From assembly GCA_024138025.1 (NCBI GenBank), contig JAMXBD010000389.1:62001-126000 (forward strand): a DNA stretch of 64,000 bases, written 5' to 3'. The stretch is from Combretum micranthum (lineage: Eukaryota > Streptophyta > Magnoliopsida > Myrtales > Combretaceae). The translations under genes were made by a program, and so were the position numbers. Below are positions 9,441 through 20,487 of the stretch, piece after piece. The notes below the pieces were generated by a model. The model worked only from the letters and a program-made list of their open reading frames with translations. It did not search any database and was not told where the DNA came from. Each line of letters begins with the position of its first letter. The first letter of the stretch is position 1.

Positions 9441-12400
9441 GTTGGTACCTATTTTCTTCTTCTTTTATTGTCAATCTTTAGTTTTATTTATAATTCTGGG
9501 TTTCATATAAATCAAAGCCTCTTTTTCATTCTTCTGAAACACAAGTGACTTTTCTGCCGAAACATGAGAATTTGATGATTCATTGCTTACTTCCAGTAGA
9601 AAGTTGGAAAGAGATTGATAGGTTTGATATATATGCAGTACATGGTTGTCCTCTCTTCACCTTTCAAACCCTTTTTCTTTTAGTTTTATAGCTTTTTTCA
9701 TTCTTTCTCTTTGTTATATTATAGTGAGCTGAACTCCTCAATATGGGAAGAGCTCATGCATATAATGCTTCCAATTCTGCTATTTTTATATTATTTTGAC
9801 AAGTTTAACACTGAGAGAAATTGAGTAATTTGTTTGTTCTCTGTAATGAAGTGTGGTTTATATATTAATCTCAAATATATTTACATTCAAGAGATAGATA
9901 TCTAACTCGTTTGTGCTGTACATCTGGATTAACTAAGTTACATCCACATTAAAGAACTTACTGTAAATCCTAACTACGGACATGTTTGAAAGTTTTTCTT
10001 TCCTTGGGATTTTAGCTTGCTCTTATATTGTGTATGACACACTTGTGGCTGTGCATGTATATTGAGAGTGCCGATCTGAAACAATGAAAAGTGAACTTGA
10101 GCAGCAGTGAAGTCTTTAGTAAATGCATTCACTATCTAAAACCAGTAGAAATATATGTGTGTAAAATAACCCAAGCAGGTACTTTTACTTGAAAAAGCAA
10201 CAATCTAAATGTGTTTGGTTCAAAAATGAAACATGGGTTTTTAGGTTAAATGAGAAGTTGATTGATTGTCACGATGAAGAGAAATAAGTTGTGGATCCAC
10301 AACGCTAGAATATCTACCCTGTCAACTAAACGATGTCACAGGTGGTAGAAGAGGGAGCCATGTATTTAGCTCCTGTACTACTTTGAGACACGCGGGTTTG
10401 TTTCTTTGATTTCCAAAATGTGAAAAAAAAGGGAAAATCAGGTAACAAATGATAAGATTGAGCCATGCCCAATTGCTATTACTGAAGAGGCTTGATGAAG
10501 AATTTGTAAGCTGTGTGGAAAGAGAAGGCCTCTCCCAAGAGTTCGCTTGTTTTATGTCAAGAGCTGGCAGTGCCAGGAATTGGCTCAAAACTTGGACTGC
10601 TTATGCAGGACTATCCTAATTGTTATGGTCAAGTAGATAAACTTCCCAATTAATTGAAAACAATACTCTGGATCTGGCAATGAATCAACGTCTGCAAGAG
10701 CAAGCTTATAATCTGGAAAAATAGGAGATAAATATGGCTCTGAACCGGGATAACATTCCAAGAGTTCCAAAACATACTTGCTGATTCAACTGATTTAGGC
10801 AATTTCAAATCCCATCAAGTACTTAAGTTTTCCATGATCAATGTGGATTTGAGAAGCAGGAAGCTTCTCAATAATCAGTTGAGACATGTGATGCTTGTCA
10901 GATGCAAGTTGGAATCAGTCAATGCATCATTGAGGTGACGAAGATGAAGATTGCTCACATTAAGTGAAGCCAATGGCTCTGTAACCTGATCTTTTACAAA
11001 TTTGAACTCGAGGCCACCACTTTAGAAGCAATTCCAGAATATCTTCTGGTAACTTAAAAGAGTCATTGAAGGAGAAGAATTTAAATAAAGTTTTTCATTG
11101 TTCGTAGTAGATTTAAAGGTTGGTAGAAACTTTCCCACAGCCAGCATATGTTCAATTTACACAATCATCTTTCAAATGGCCTTTGTTCAATGAATGCACA
11201 AAATCCAATTCAGCTATCCTTTCCTTTTTACACTGCCGCTATTAGTTGGGACAGGATTTTCAAAGAATGGGCATTTCCAACATTACAAAGATGATGTCTT
11301 GATTTATCACAAACTACCATGCTATATGCCCCAATGGATGAGGGAAAGGTTGAGAAGAATCCGAGATCGAAGCGCAGCATAATTGTTATTTACCCTATTC
11401 GGATACTTGTAGACATAGCCACAATTTTGTACCTCAATTTCTTAAAGCTATCAACTCTACAATTTATGATTTTCTGGAATAACTTTGTGGAGGAGTAATG
11501 AAATTCTTTAGTTCCAACCAAAGTACGTTTTGTTAAAATTTTCATCAACAATTCTAGTACCTTGATAGATCGATCCAAGTAAGATTAAAGATGATGAATC
11601 TTTGATTCATTCTGTTAAGATGATCACTGCTTAAGTTTTTCCTGAATCTGCTTTGCAGAAGACATATAGAATGTTAACATCCTATTGAATGTGAAATGAA
11701 AAGTAAAATCCGTGCCATTATTATAATCTTGCATTGTAGCAAATTCAAGTAGAGAGGATTTGTAATTGAAGGTTTCAATTGAGCCATCAATAGCCCTATA
11801 TTTTTGTAAATTGAAATCATCCCCAAGCAAAACATTTTTTCCATTTAATTCAGAAGAAACATAAACTAAAATATGGTTGTGTGATGGATGAATGAAGAAC
11901 GGAGAGTTAGGATTTTCCACTGGAATTCCATGTGTGAATTGGATCACATCATGAGAGTTGCTTAGAGTAGTGTGTTTGTTTTCAGTGATGAAATGTTGTT
12001 TATAATCACATTTGGGGAATGCTTATGTACAATAACTGAAAATCTAACCAATAGTGTTGAGCTTTATGGCTTGAATTACTTAAGTTACATGATCATCTAA
12101 AAATTAACTATTGCTGATGCTATGTGCACGTTAGCCTTTTTCTTTCTTTGATATGTCTTCAGCTTGCTCTAATGTTGTCTTTCGGCTGCTATGTTATAAT
12201 AATCCTGTTGAGCATGTTTACAACCTGTTGTTTTGTGGTTCACATGTGCTCTTCCATGGTTGATTGTTGTTTATGCTCTCTCTCTCCAGAAAGGGATTTC
12301 TCATCACAGCAACAGTCACTTCTCTGGCGGGTGTTTTGAGTGCCTTTTCACCAAACTACATGTTTTTGTTATTCTTTCGGGGTTTAGTTGGTCTTGGTCT

Positions 12401-15400
12401 GGGAGGTGGCCCTGTACTTTCATCTTGGTTCTTGGAGTTTATACCTTCTCCAAACAGAGGAACCTGGATGGTCATTTTTAATGCTTTCTGGACAGTCGGA
12501 ACTATTTTCGAGGCTTCATTAGCATGGGTATGTTTTTGGTTTCCTCTTATATGTAGTACTTGTTAGTCATTTCCATCATGTCTTCTATGTCATTCCGTTT
12601 GATATATACATTTACCGATTTAAAATTTTCTTGGGGATTGGATAATTCACCTAAGAAGTTGTATGTGTCTGGTTTTTTTATTATGACTCCAAAATGTTTA
12701 TTTATATATATAAGCACTATTTTCTTTTCATGCTGTGATACTGGATGCATGTTTTTGCTTTTCGAGTGGTATTGAGTGTCCTAGCCAAAACATATAGCTC
12801 AATGGAATTGTGGATATTGTGGTTGCATCGTCTTTTACAGTTGTCTCGATCACACACTTCAATTATTATTTCAAATATAAAAGATCATTGGTGAAGTTAG
12901 TTGGAAAATTTGCTATTGATGGGTAGAAAACAAGCTTTTCTATTATTAACGATAGACCGATAACCTTTATGCATAGATGGTATATGTTTATGTCAATTTG
13001 GGGCTGCTGTTCGTCCTGTCATAAGTTTGTTTGAAGTTAATTTCGATTATGGGTTTGAGCCCCTTGGTAACATTTTGCAGTTGAAATTCATGTTGCTGTC
13101 GGAAAAAACATTCTCTTACACTTCTAGTGATTTTCCATCACAGAGTGATTCTTCCAATTAGAGAAGATATGATTGATGATAGATTGTAATGGTGAAATAT
13201 GTTCTGTATAGCCAGTTACATCTGGTTGGATTAAGGTCTGGGTATTATTGTTGCTCCTGTAGTTGTTATTCTTGTGGGAAAAACAAGGAAATAAAGTATC
13301 GAACCACAGAATTGATCTTGAAGTACTAGAAAAGCCATCAACAAATGTTTATCGATAGAGATTCCATCTAACTCTACTTGAGAAGTGATGAAATTTTCTC
13401 TGTAAATTAGATCTTTATTATAAGTCTATTCTGTTTTGTTAAGACAGTATATTTCAAGTTAACTTGATAAGTATGACTGGCAACCTTGAGCCATTGCTCT
13501 ATGGGTCATGTCTTCTTTAGATAAATATGCTTATTACTCATTAATTGTGGCAGTGCAACTTTAATGCAATAAGTAATAGATTGGAGCCCCTTGTGCAAAG
13601 AGAGAGATTTTTGTCCAAATTTATTTTTCCAAATCAGTGAACTTAATTTCTTAGGGTTTTATATAATATTGAGTTTCTTTTGTTTTGTCTTTTTCGGCAG
13701 CTTGTAATGCCAAATTTAGGTTGGAGGTGGCTACTCGTGCTCTCTGCTTTACCTTCGTCCATGCTCCTCTTATTTTACAGACTTGCACCAGAGTCGCCAC
13801 GGTATTTATGCATGAGAGGCAAAATGGAAGAGGCACTAGGTGTTTTGGAAAAAATTGCCAGACTAAATGAAAGTGAACTACCATCCGGGACTCTTGTTTC
13901 TGATAATAATATTCAGATACCTGAAAAAAGTGATGTATCCGTGGATACAAAGTTACACTTACCAAAGGCCAATGAAAAAAGTGCTGTATCCGAGGATACA
14001 AAGTTACTCTCACCAAAGTCCAGCGTGGATCAGGAGATGAGTGGCTTTTCATCGGTGCTTGTGCTTCTCTCTAATGACTTACTCAAGCCAACTTTGCTCT
14101 TGTGGGTAGTCTTCTTTGGGAATTCCTTTTCGTATTATGGTCTTGTTCTGTTGACAACCGAGTTAAACAATGGCCAAAATACATGTTTTGCAAAGGAGTT
14201 GAAATTACCCGTTATCCAGGACATCAGCTATAAACATGTCTTCATCACAAGTTTTGCAGGTCCAATATGCGTAATTTGGAATTATTTGTTGTTCCTACTG
14301 AAAAGCTGGTCTAATTATCCCTGATTTTTCTTCAACTATTTTCAAATCATTATTAACTGTTGTGGTTTTCAATGCTTGTAGAATTCCCCGGGCTTCTAAT
14401 ATCAGCTGCAATTGTTGATAGACTTGGTCGTAAACTTTCAATGGCATCTATGTTCTTCCTGTGCTGTATTTTTCTGCTACCACTTGTAGTGCATCAGCCA
14501 GCTGGTCTTACAACAACTCTCCTGTTCGGTGCTCGTGTATGCATTACAGCTACTTTTACAATTGTATTCATATATGCTCCAGAGGTATGTCCTAAAACTA
14601 TAATTGATGAGTTAAAACCTCCATCTTAACCAAACAAAAGCACTGAGAAATTTTCTGTTTAGACAATTTAAGTAAACCACATTGTAGCTCTCCAATAGAA
14701 TATCCGACCTCCTTTTAAGTATGATGAAAACGTAAATATTGACCATTGACCAAATTATGAATTAAAAGAAGGGATTATTATTATAGAGCCCAGACTTGCT
14801 GAGAAAATGACTCTTGCAAGCGTATAAGTAGTGTGCATTCTCAAAGACCTTATTCCTTTCAGACAACCAGAAAGCGAAAGGCAAATGAATGGGGACTGCA
14901 GAACCATACCATCCATTTACATCGTTTATGTTATGTTTCCATTTTAAGCTTTGACTATCCGAGCATAAGTACAAAGAAACCTTTCATATGATAAAGAATG
15001 TAAATGATCTTGTATCACGATGGAAACTTGTTCTTTCCTCTGGTCATGAAGGATGGAATTGCTTATTTACTACAAAGGTGTCTGAATAACCAACAAGCAT
15101 TAATTAGACACACGTCCAGTTTTTCCGTAAAGGCAGAATATTTGCAATGAGGCTGTGAAGATGTGATTGAATATCCATTTAATGTATTCCTTTATAGTGA
15201 CTGGCTTGTTTATTGATGCTTCCTTCTATTTGAATAAAAATGCAGATATACCCAACATCAGTCCGGACAACCGGAGTCGGCATAGCAAGCTCTGTGGGAA
15301 GAATTGGTGGAATGGTATGTCCGCTTGTGGCAGTGGCCTTGGTGCATGGATGCCATGAAACTGCAGCTGTCATTCTCTTTGAGGCTATGATTTTTGCATC

Positions 15401-15503
15401 AGGATTTTGTGTGCTGCTTTTCCCCTTTGAAACTAAGGGCCGTGAATTGGTTGATGCTGTGTCGAGTTCGAGTTCGAGGCAAAACAGTAATATCTCAGTA
15501 TGA
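9166..15503 (+). CDS. OCT7: NiaP-type MFS transporter (organic cation/carnitine transporter 7-like), five coding exons
   Basis: Exons are 9166-9440, 12290-12527, 13701-14259, 14382-14584 and 15246-15503. All junctions are GT-AG and keep frame, giving 1533 bases (510 residues plus TGA), close to the 500 residues of the Arabidopsis homologue At3g13050 (NIAP/OCT7). The protein has the 12-helix major facilitator layout: [10 protein letters not shown] after helix 2, [17 protein letters not shown] in helix 4, a long central cytosolic loop, and VDRLGRK after helix 8. Plant NiaP proteins are membrane carriers for nicotinate and related cations, which would link this gene to pyridine nucleotide (NAD) salvage and trafficking; substrate here is inferred from family. 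The N terminus [16 protein letters not shown] matches the family start and the ATG sits in a good context (aagccATGGG). A 51 bp tandem duplication lengthens the loop. No frame defect is seen, so the gene looks functional. Confidence 0.95.
9441..12289 (+). other. Transporter intron 1 (2849 bp), with unexplained gene-like sequence
   Basis: The intron is bounded by AG|GTTGGT and a pyrimidine-rich CTCTCTCTCTCCAG. Between about 10300 and 11950 it is less AT-rich, and the minus strand has peptide stretches with a protein-like composition (10770-10322, 11578-11390, 11947-11624). These suggest an inserted, decayed gene fragment in antisense orientation. I could not assign a family. Confidence 0.7.
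11624..11947 (-). pseudogene. Unidentified antisense gene-like fragment within intron 1
   Basis: A 107-residue frame ([23 protein letters not shown]... to ...[11 protein letters not shown]) has a balanced amino acid composition unlike random AT-rich intron translation. On the same strand, downstream, further fragments read [16 protein letters not shown] (around 10900) and [20 protein letters not shown] (10770 downward), separated by stops. The style recalls F-box-associated or leucine-rich plant proteins, but no diagnostic motif is present. It may be a retroposed or transduplicated pseudogene. Confidence 0.3.
12290..12527 (+). CDS. OCT7: Transporter exon 2 (residues 92-171)
   Basis: Begins with A completing AGA, then [19 protein letters not shown] (helix 3), [19 protein letters not shown] (helix 4, a sugar-porter-like signature), and [13 protein letters not shown] (helix 5). 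The donor is TGG|GTATGT. Confidence 0.93.
13701..14259 (+). CDS. OCT7: Transporter exon 3 (residues 172-358)
   Basis: Starts [19 protein letters not shown] (helix 6), then [12 protein letters not shown] (the family's PESPR motif), the long central loop with the 17-residue duplication (residues 246-262 and 263-279), and [19 protein letters not shown] (helix 7). The extracellular [11 protein letters not shown] stretch is conserved in plant NiaP homologues. Ends at GCAG|GTCCAA. Confidence 0.93.
13923..14024 (+). repeat. 51 bp in-frame tandem duplication in transporter exon 3
   Basis: Two adjacent 51 bp units (13923-13973 and 13974-14024) differ at seven positions and encode [17 protein letters not shown] and [17 protein letters not shown]. 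The duplication lies in the variable cytosolic loop between helices 6 and 7 and keeps the frame. Confidence 0.9.
14382..14584 (+). CDS. OCT7: Transporter exon 4 (residues 358-425)
   Basis: Encodes [20 protein letters not shown] (helix 8 and the second MFS loop motif), helix 9 and helix 10 ([16 protein letters not shown]). Acceptor TTGTAG, donor GAG|GTATGT. Confidence 0.93.
15246..15503 (+). CDS. OCT7: Transporter exon 5 (residues 426-510)
   Basis: Continues [20 protein letters not shown], then helices 11 and 12 and the tail [20 protein letters not shown]...NISV, stop TGA at 15501-15503. The SVGRIGG and PFETKGREL blocks are family hallmarks. Acceptor AAATGCAG. Confidence 0.93.
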   Translation: MYPTSVRTTGVGIASSVGRIGGMVCPLVAVALVHGCHETAAVILFEAMIFASGFCVLLFPFETKGRELVDAVSSSSSRQNSNISV

Positions 15504-15760
15504 CTGTCACTCCGGATAGGGGCTTGGTTATTATTATTATTATTATTAGATCGTTTAGATCGATTGCAAAAGAATATAAATAAGATCACTGTACTACATC
15601 GATTTGCCTTCTCCCCCCCTCTCCCCCCTTCCATATTTCACCAAATTAGTTATGTACGTCTGTAAAATTTCTTGCTTAATCTTGTTTGGGTTGCCTTTTT
15701 CTTGTCATTTTTTATTATCTTATCTGTAATATATATATATTTATTTACTTTGTATTTGAT
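15504..15760 (+). other. Probable 3'UTR of the transporter
   Basis: Contains a (TTA)n run near 15529-15547, the near-polyadenylation element AATATAAATAAG at about 15573, and a C-rich patch near 15612. No canonical AATAAA is present; the cleavage site cannot be placed from sequence. Confidence 0.4.
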
Positions 15761-16361
15761 TCATATCTGGATCAAGTAGTGCATTAAAAAAAATTATATT
15801 ATCTATATCTATGTAATAATTATGATAAAAATAATGAATGGTGGTGAGAACTGAGATACCGAAATTCAAGTACTATTAAAAGAAGAGATTTTAAAATATA
15901 TATTTTATAATTTGATAAAGAGTTTTATAAAATGATTAAAGAATAGGATGTATAAGTCATGAGTGGATTACACGTCTACTATTCCTTAGAAAAATTTTCA
16001 ATATACAAATCAAATAGCAATAATTATCAATACATTATTGTTATATTATGCCTATAAATTAGGGTATGTAAAATCATATACGAATCACATAAATAGCACG
16101 TAATATGCCTATAAATTAGGATATATAAAATTATACATAAATAACACGTAATATCATGTTTTAATGGGATCATTTCATGTAAAATCAAGATACATGAACG
16201 GTAGTGACACCCTCGTACTGACCTCTTGTCTCTCTCTTTCTGTCACCATCTCTCTTTTCTCTCTCCTCTCTCTACCGTTACCTTTATCTCCCTTTTCCTC
16301 TCTCCCCCTCCTGACACCCCCACTTCTCTCTCTCCTCTCTCTACCGTCACCTTTATCTCTC

Positions 16362-16401
<40 letters not shown>

Positions 16402-17449
16402 TCCTCTTTCAGTTTCTGATATTTTGCATGCTTATGGCTTTTATTAAACGGGATATCCATGCCAATTTAAGTGTGGTATTGTGTTTTTTAATTACGAGAC
16501 ATATTGAATGTATAATTTTTATATTATTTATTAAATGTGATATCTATATTAATATATGTATATGTATCGTGTTTTTTAATCGTGATATATATATGATGTA
16601 TAATTTTTATAAATTTGATGTATAAATCGTGATTTTGTAATTAAATATTAATAATTATTTTTAATTTGTTTTTATTAAGATAAATATTAATAGGGATCCT
16701 AAACTCAAGACTGAAAATTATTTCCATAAATCATTAACTTTATGTGGACTAATTAGCTATTTAATTTTAAAAGAAGGTATATATTTTTAATACTTATATT
16801 TTTATTTTTTCATTTTGTTTTTTTATGACAAATATACACTTGAATGGATACCAAAAATACCAAACTGATGAAAAAAATAATAATTATAGAAGCCAAATTA
16901 AGTGCTTGTATATATGATACAATAACCATGAAAATAATGATGCTGGGGTTTATATGTAGGTAGTTGTCGAGTCCCATGCAAACCCGAAACTCTCATGGCC
17001 GCCTTAAGCCTCCCTTAATCACAGACACTAGATGCCAAACAGAAAAACGACATATGAACGACACAGAACCGTCTTTTTAGATTTGAGCTGGTCGGTTCAG
17101 ATGATAATCATATCATGATGGACCTTTCCTTTGAAAGAAGATTATCTTAGGGCCCAGAATAAACCACATGGTGTATTTCTAATAGTAATGAGTGTTCCCA
17201 AGTGAACTCGTGACTTTAGATTGATGTTGACGGTGTTGGTGGGTCCACCCCAACACATTGATATTAAAAAAACAAAATAGAGGAGAAATCCAAGTTCGCT
17301 ACGTAAAGCAGCCTCCATAACTCTTGGTTCAAAACCGATGGCAGGAAAAAACAAGCATTTCCTGCAGGAGAAACGTGGCGTGCCTGCATGAGTTTTTAGC
17401 TCCTGTGAGGTTTGTGGCTGGCATGTTTTGAGACGCAAAGCAATTTTTG
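15761..17449. other. AT-rich intergenic region with simple repeats
   Basis: No supported gene. It holds an imperfect tandem duplication at about 16044-16150 (unit ATATGCCTATAAATTAGG...AGCACGTA), a CT-rich tract at 16222-16400 made of an approximately 85 bp duplicated CT-rich unit plus a pure (CT)n run, and an unassigned somewhat GC-richer block at 17090-17450. Confidence 0.6.
16222..16400 (+). repeat. CT-rich tract with duplicated unit and (CT)n microsatellite
   Basis: The segment CTCTCTCTACCGTTACCTTT recurs about 85 bases later as a near copy (CTACCGTCACC), and a pure (CT)n run ends the tract around 16371-16396. Frames through it are low-complexity Leu/Ser/Pro and are not genes. Confidence 0.8.
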
Positions 17450-17465
17450 CTTTTTTGGGGAAAAT

Positions 17466-17794
17466 TGTTTAGGGAGAGTGATAGTTTTTAGGGGGAAATA
17501 AAATAATGGGTTATTTTAAAGTATTTGGAAAATATTTATATATCATTATTTTAAGTTTATTTTAATTATTTGTGTTATGTTTCTAGATTAATTTTCAAGA
17601 AAAGTCTCTCATCATATAACCACTATTTATTTAGTAGAATTATTTTTTGATTTGGTCTTGTGGATATAGCTTATATAAAGAGTGAACCATGTTAATTTTT
17701 TTGGTGCATTTGTTTTATTTTAGTTGCTTTACTTGTAGTTTATTTATCAATCATTTGCCTTATATGTATTATTTCCACTGCATTAGTCCTAGCA
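17466..17794 (+). mobile_element. Possible LTR of a truncated Ty1/copia element
   Basis: A stretch ending ...TTAGTCCTAGCA is followed at once by TTGGTATTAGAACTG (17796-17810), a near match to the initiator-Met tRNA primer-binding site (TGGTATCAGAGC). The left border (a TG near 17466 or 17479) is a guess. A copia gag follows. Confidence 0.4.
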
Positions 17795-17925
17795 ATTGGT
17801 ATTAGAACTGTATCAGGGTAAATATATCTACCTATCGTATCTAGCTATGTGGTTGCCACTAAACAGTGGATCCTCCAAAAAAAAAAATAAGTTAGATTAT
17901 TAATCATTCATTTGAATCAAAGGTA

Positions 17926-18512
17926 ATGACAAATAATCAACTCAAATGGTATAAATTACACATATAGAGAAACAAGATGAATGATCTTCTATTTATGATA
18001 AAGATGCATTTATTGGTGTTTGGTACAACTAAACCTGAAGATAAGATAGATGAGGAATGAGAGTTAGAGCATGAGTAAGTATGTGGTTTTATCCAATAGT
18101 ATGTCAAGGACAAATGTGCATAATCACTTTTGTAATGAGACTTATGCAGGATTTTGTGGAACAAGTTATAGGAGTTGTATGTTTAAAACTAGCAACAATG
18201 AATGTTTTACTTGACCAGCTACTATAAACGAAGTGTCATGAATGTATGTTGATGGCAGATCACTTTAATGATTTTCCAGGTGTTGCACGAGTTGAATTTC
18301 TCTGAGAGATAGGATCTGCAAACATAGAAAAAGTGATCAGAGGGGTATTGGGGTTTGTCTAACGCGGTCACTTCGATGTTAAGTTAATTTGTAAGTTTCC
18401 TTGTCTAAAGGATCTTTATTTCTCTAAAGAAAAAGTACGCTTTCGTTCCCCCTTAGGAGAAAGGGTTATTTAGAGTCTTTAGGGTCATACCAAATGTGTT
18501 CACTAAATCTTT
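17926..18512 (+). pseudogene. Truncated Ty1/copia gag
   Basis: From the ATG at 17926 the frames give MTNNQLKWYKLHI, KMNDLLFM...GTTKPEDKIDEE*ELEHE, then HFNDFPGVARVEFL, which matches the plan of plant copia gag (K-M-DLL, EW--L---A, HFNDFQGL--QL). Stops and frame changes are frequent. The gene is cut at 18512 by insertion of gypsy element G1. Its continuation is not found within the window, as the right side of G1 is itself disrupted. Confidence 0.6.
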
Positions 18513-20466
18513 TGTAATATACAAGTAAATCATTATAAAGAATGTTAAAAGTGTCAATTAATATAAAATAAGAGGATCATATAGTCAAAATCTAAAGTAT
18601 ATTCATGTGTTTGATCACATGACAGACACATGACGAAGAATTGAATTTTATAGGTGTACATAAGCTAGTACACAGCTGACGTAGAAGTCAGCATAGCTGG
18701 CGTATTTTCCGTGGCTTAGGCAGCATTGAAGCCGGTGTTGGAATGAAGAAATTAAATTAGAGTTGTCTACATTGCCAGCTTTTATGTGTTCGTCGCCAGC
18801 TTTGGTTTGTACACCGTTGGTGTATAGGTCGGCATACATGACGGCAAATGTATAAAAGAAAAATGACCCAAGACGAAATGGCTGCCAGCCTTGGCGTTTA
18901 TGCCGCTGGCCTTTAAGTTACGTCGCCAACATATGTTGTAAAACAGCCAGCGTATGTGTTCAGAAGACAAAGAGTTTTCCATGGATTATTTATATCCTAG
19001 CTTAGTGTTTCCCTTCTCCAAAGCACTCCTAAACCTAAGCAATTCTCTTTGTGAGTATTCATAGCATCCAAGGAGATTTGGAAGATCGGGTTAAGATAAT
19101 TGAACCTCTGTCTTTTCTTTAGGATCTATAATATCTATCGTTTTCCCTAGGGCTTTTTTATTGGTATTGAAGGGGAAATTGGAGAAAACCCAAGTTTTCT
19201 TGGAGATCTGGATATTCAGTGATTAAGAAGGATTAAAGATCAATTTAGGTAAGTTTGAATGTTTTTTATCTCTATTATTATATGGAAATGTTTTTCTATT
19301 GAATTTTTGGTTTGATTTGTAATGAATGGATTCTAGGGTTTGGAAAGATCTGTTGAGGAGATTTGTTGTTTTGGAGAATTTTTATATTTCAACCAAGGAG
19401 AAAGGTGTGGATTATATTTCTGTTAGGATTATGGTTTTAAATGAAGTTTAGATTAGGATTATGTTATGGAAGATGTACATTGACATATGTTATGTTTATG
19501 TGATCGAGGTTTTGTGGAATTAGACTTATGTTCCTTGAAATTGATACATGTATGACCATTCCTTGCTTATTGTTGTGCTTGTATGATTAGAATTGATAAA
19601 TTGATCTAATTATATTTAGCTTTTAACTATATTTTGATTGATGTTTGTGAGTGGCTACTGTTAGTAAAGATCAGATAGACTGTGATACTAACGTTGGCGC
19701 CTTGATGATTTATGTGTGAGGGTATCTCAAATGGACTTGTGCATAGAAACGATTCCGATAGTTTAGGATTATGCAATGATGGCACTAACTATGTGGGGAG
19801 CACCTTACATCCATATATGTATATATATTACCTATTTTCTATACTGTTTGTTTTTATGGAATCATGAGTAACTTTAGGTTTAGAACTAGACTACAGATGG
19901 TTCTAGATTGTATTGTTTGTGGGCTAATTGAAAAGATAATAACCCATATTTGTTGCATTAGAATAGGTTATATGTGATTATATATGATGTTTGTTCATGT
20001 GCTAGTGTTTGTGGTTTAGCGTACTAGGTGATTTCGCTCATTCTTCTATCTTTTTTCAGGAACATGTGAAGATCAAGTATATTAGGACTTATCTGGATTT
20101 TATGTTTTTGTGGACTACAGCGATGACGATAGTGGATTTGACTCTTCTGCTGACTCTTAGACATGCTTTGGAGCTAATGATAGCTATTGATTAATTTATG
20201 AAGTTTTAAAACAATTTTATGTTTTTAATTAACAATTTTATATGACTATTTGAGATGTTATAAGTTTGGATTATGTTGGCTATGATTTATGCTAACAAGG
20301 TTAATTAGATATTTTGTTATTGAAAGTGTTTCAAACAGGTACCCTTTATATGTGAGTATTGGAGAATTATATTATGTTTGATTGTGGATTAGTATTTCAA
20401 AACCTTAGCGTGTCCATCTATATTAAGGACATGTGGCGGGTTGTAATGCCATCATAGGGCGTTGCA
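18513..20466 (+). mobile_element. 5' LTR of gypsy element G1
   Basis: Begins TGTAATATACAAGTAAATC; the first 300 bases closely match the start of the 3' LTR at 60005 (TGTAATATACAACTAAATC). Ends near GGGCGTTGCA, a few bases before the primer-binding site. A TATA-like TTATTTATATCC lies near 18985, just after an array of GCCGGC-like motifs (18646-18960). A strong acceptor-like TCTTTTTTCAG at 20051-20061 near the end suggests leader splicing. LTR length is about 1.95 kb. Confidence 0.8.
18646..18960 (+). repeat. Array of CCGGCGTA/GCCAGC motifs in the G1 U3 region
   Basis: Degenerate copies such as GCTGGCGTA, AGCCGGTGTT, GCCAGCTTT, CACCGTTGGTGTA, GCCGCTGGCC and CAGCGTA recur every 20-50 bases immediately upstream of the TATA-like site. 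The same vocabulary appears in unrelated LTRs at 25745, 32570 and 43120. Confidence 0.55.
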
Positions 20467-20473
20467 ACTTAAT

Positions 20474-20487
20474 TGGTATAAGAGTAA
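20474..20487 (+). other. Degenerate primer-binding site of G1
   Basis: TGGTATAAGAGTAA lies eight bases beyond the LTR end and differs at few positions from the initiator-Met type site TGGTATCAGAGC, the usual primer site of plant chromoviruses and copia elements. Confidence 0.65.

Noticed and set aside
13651..14052. 133-residue minus-strand frame
   Set aside because: Shadow of transporter exon 3; its internal repeat is the antisense of the 51 bp duplication.
16164..16625. 153-residue plus-strand reading frame
   Set aside because: It is Ser/Leu/Pro low complexity produced by the CT-rich tract and has no conserved protein character.
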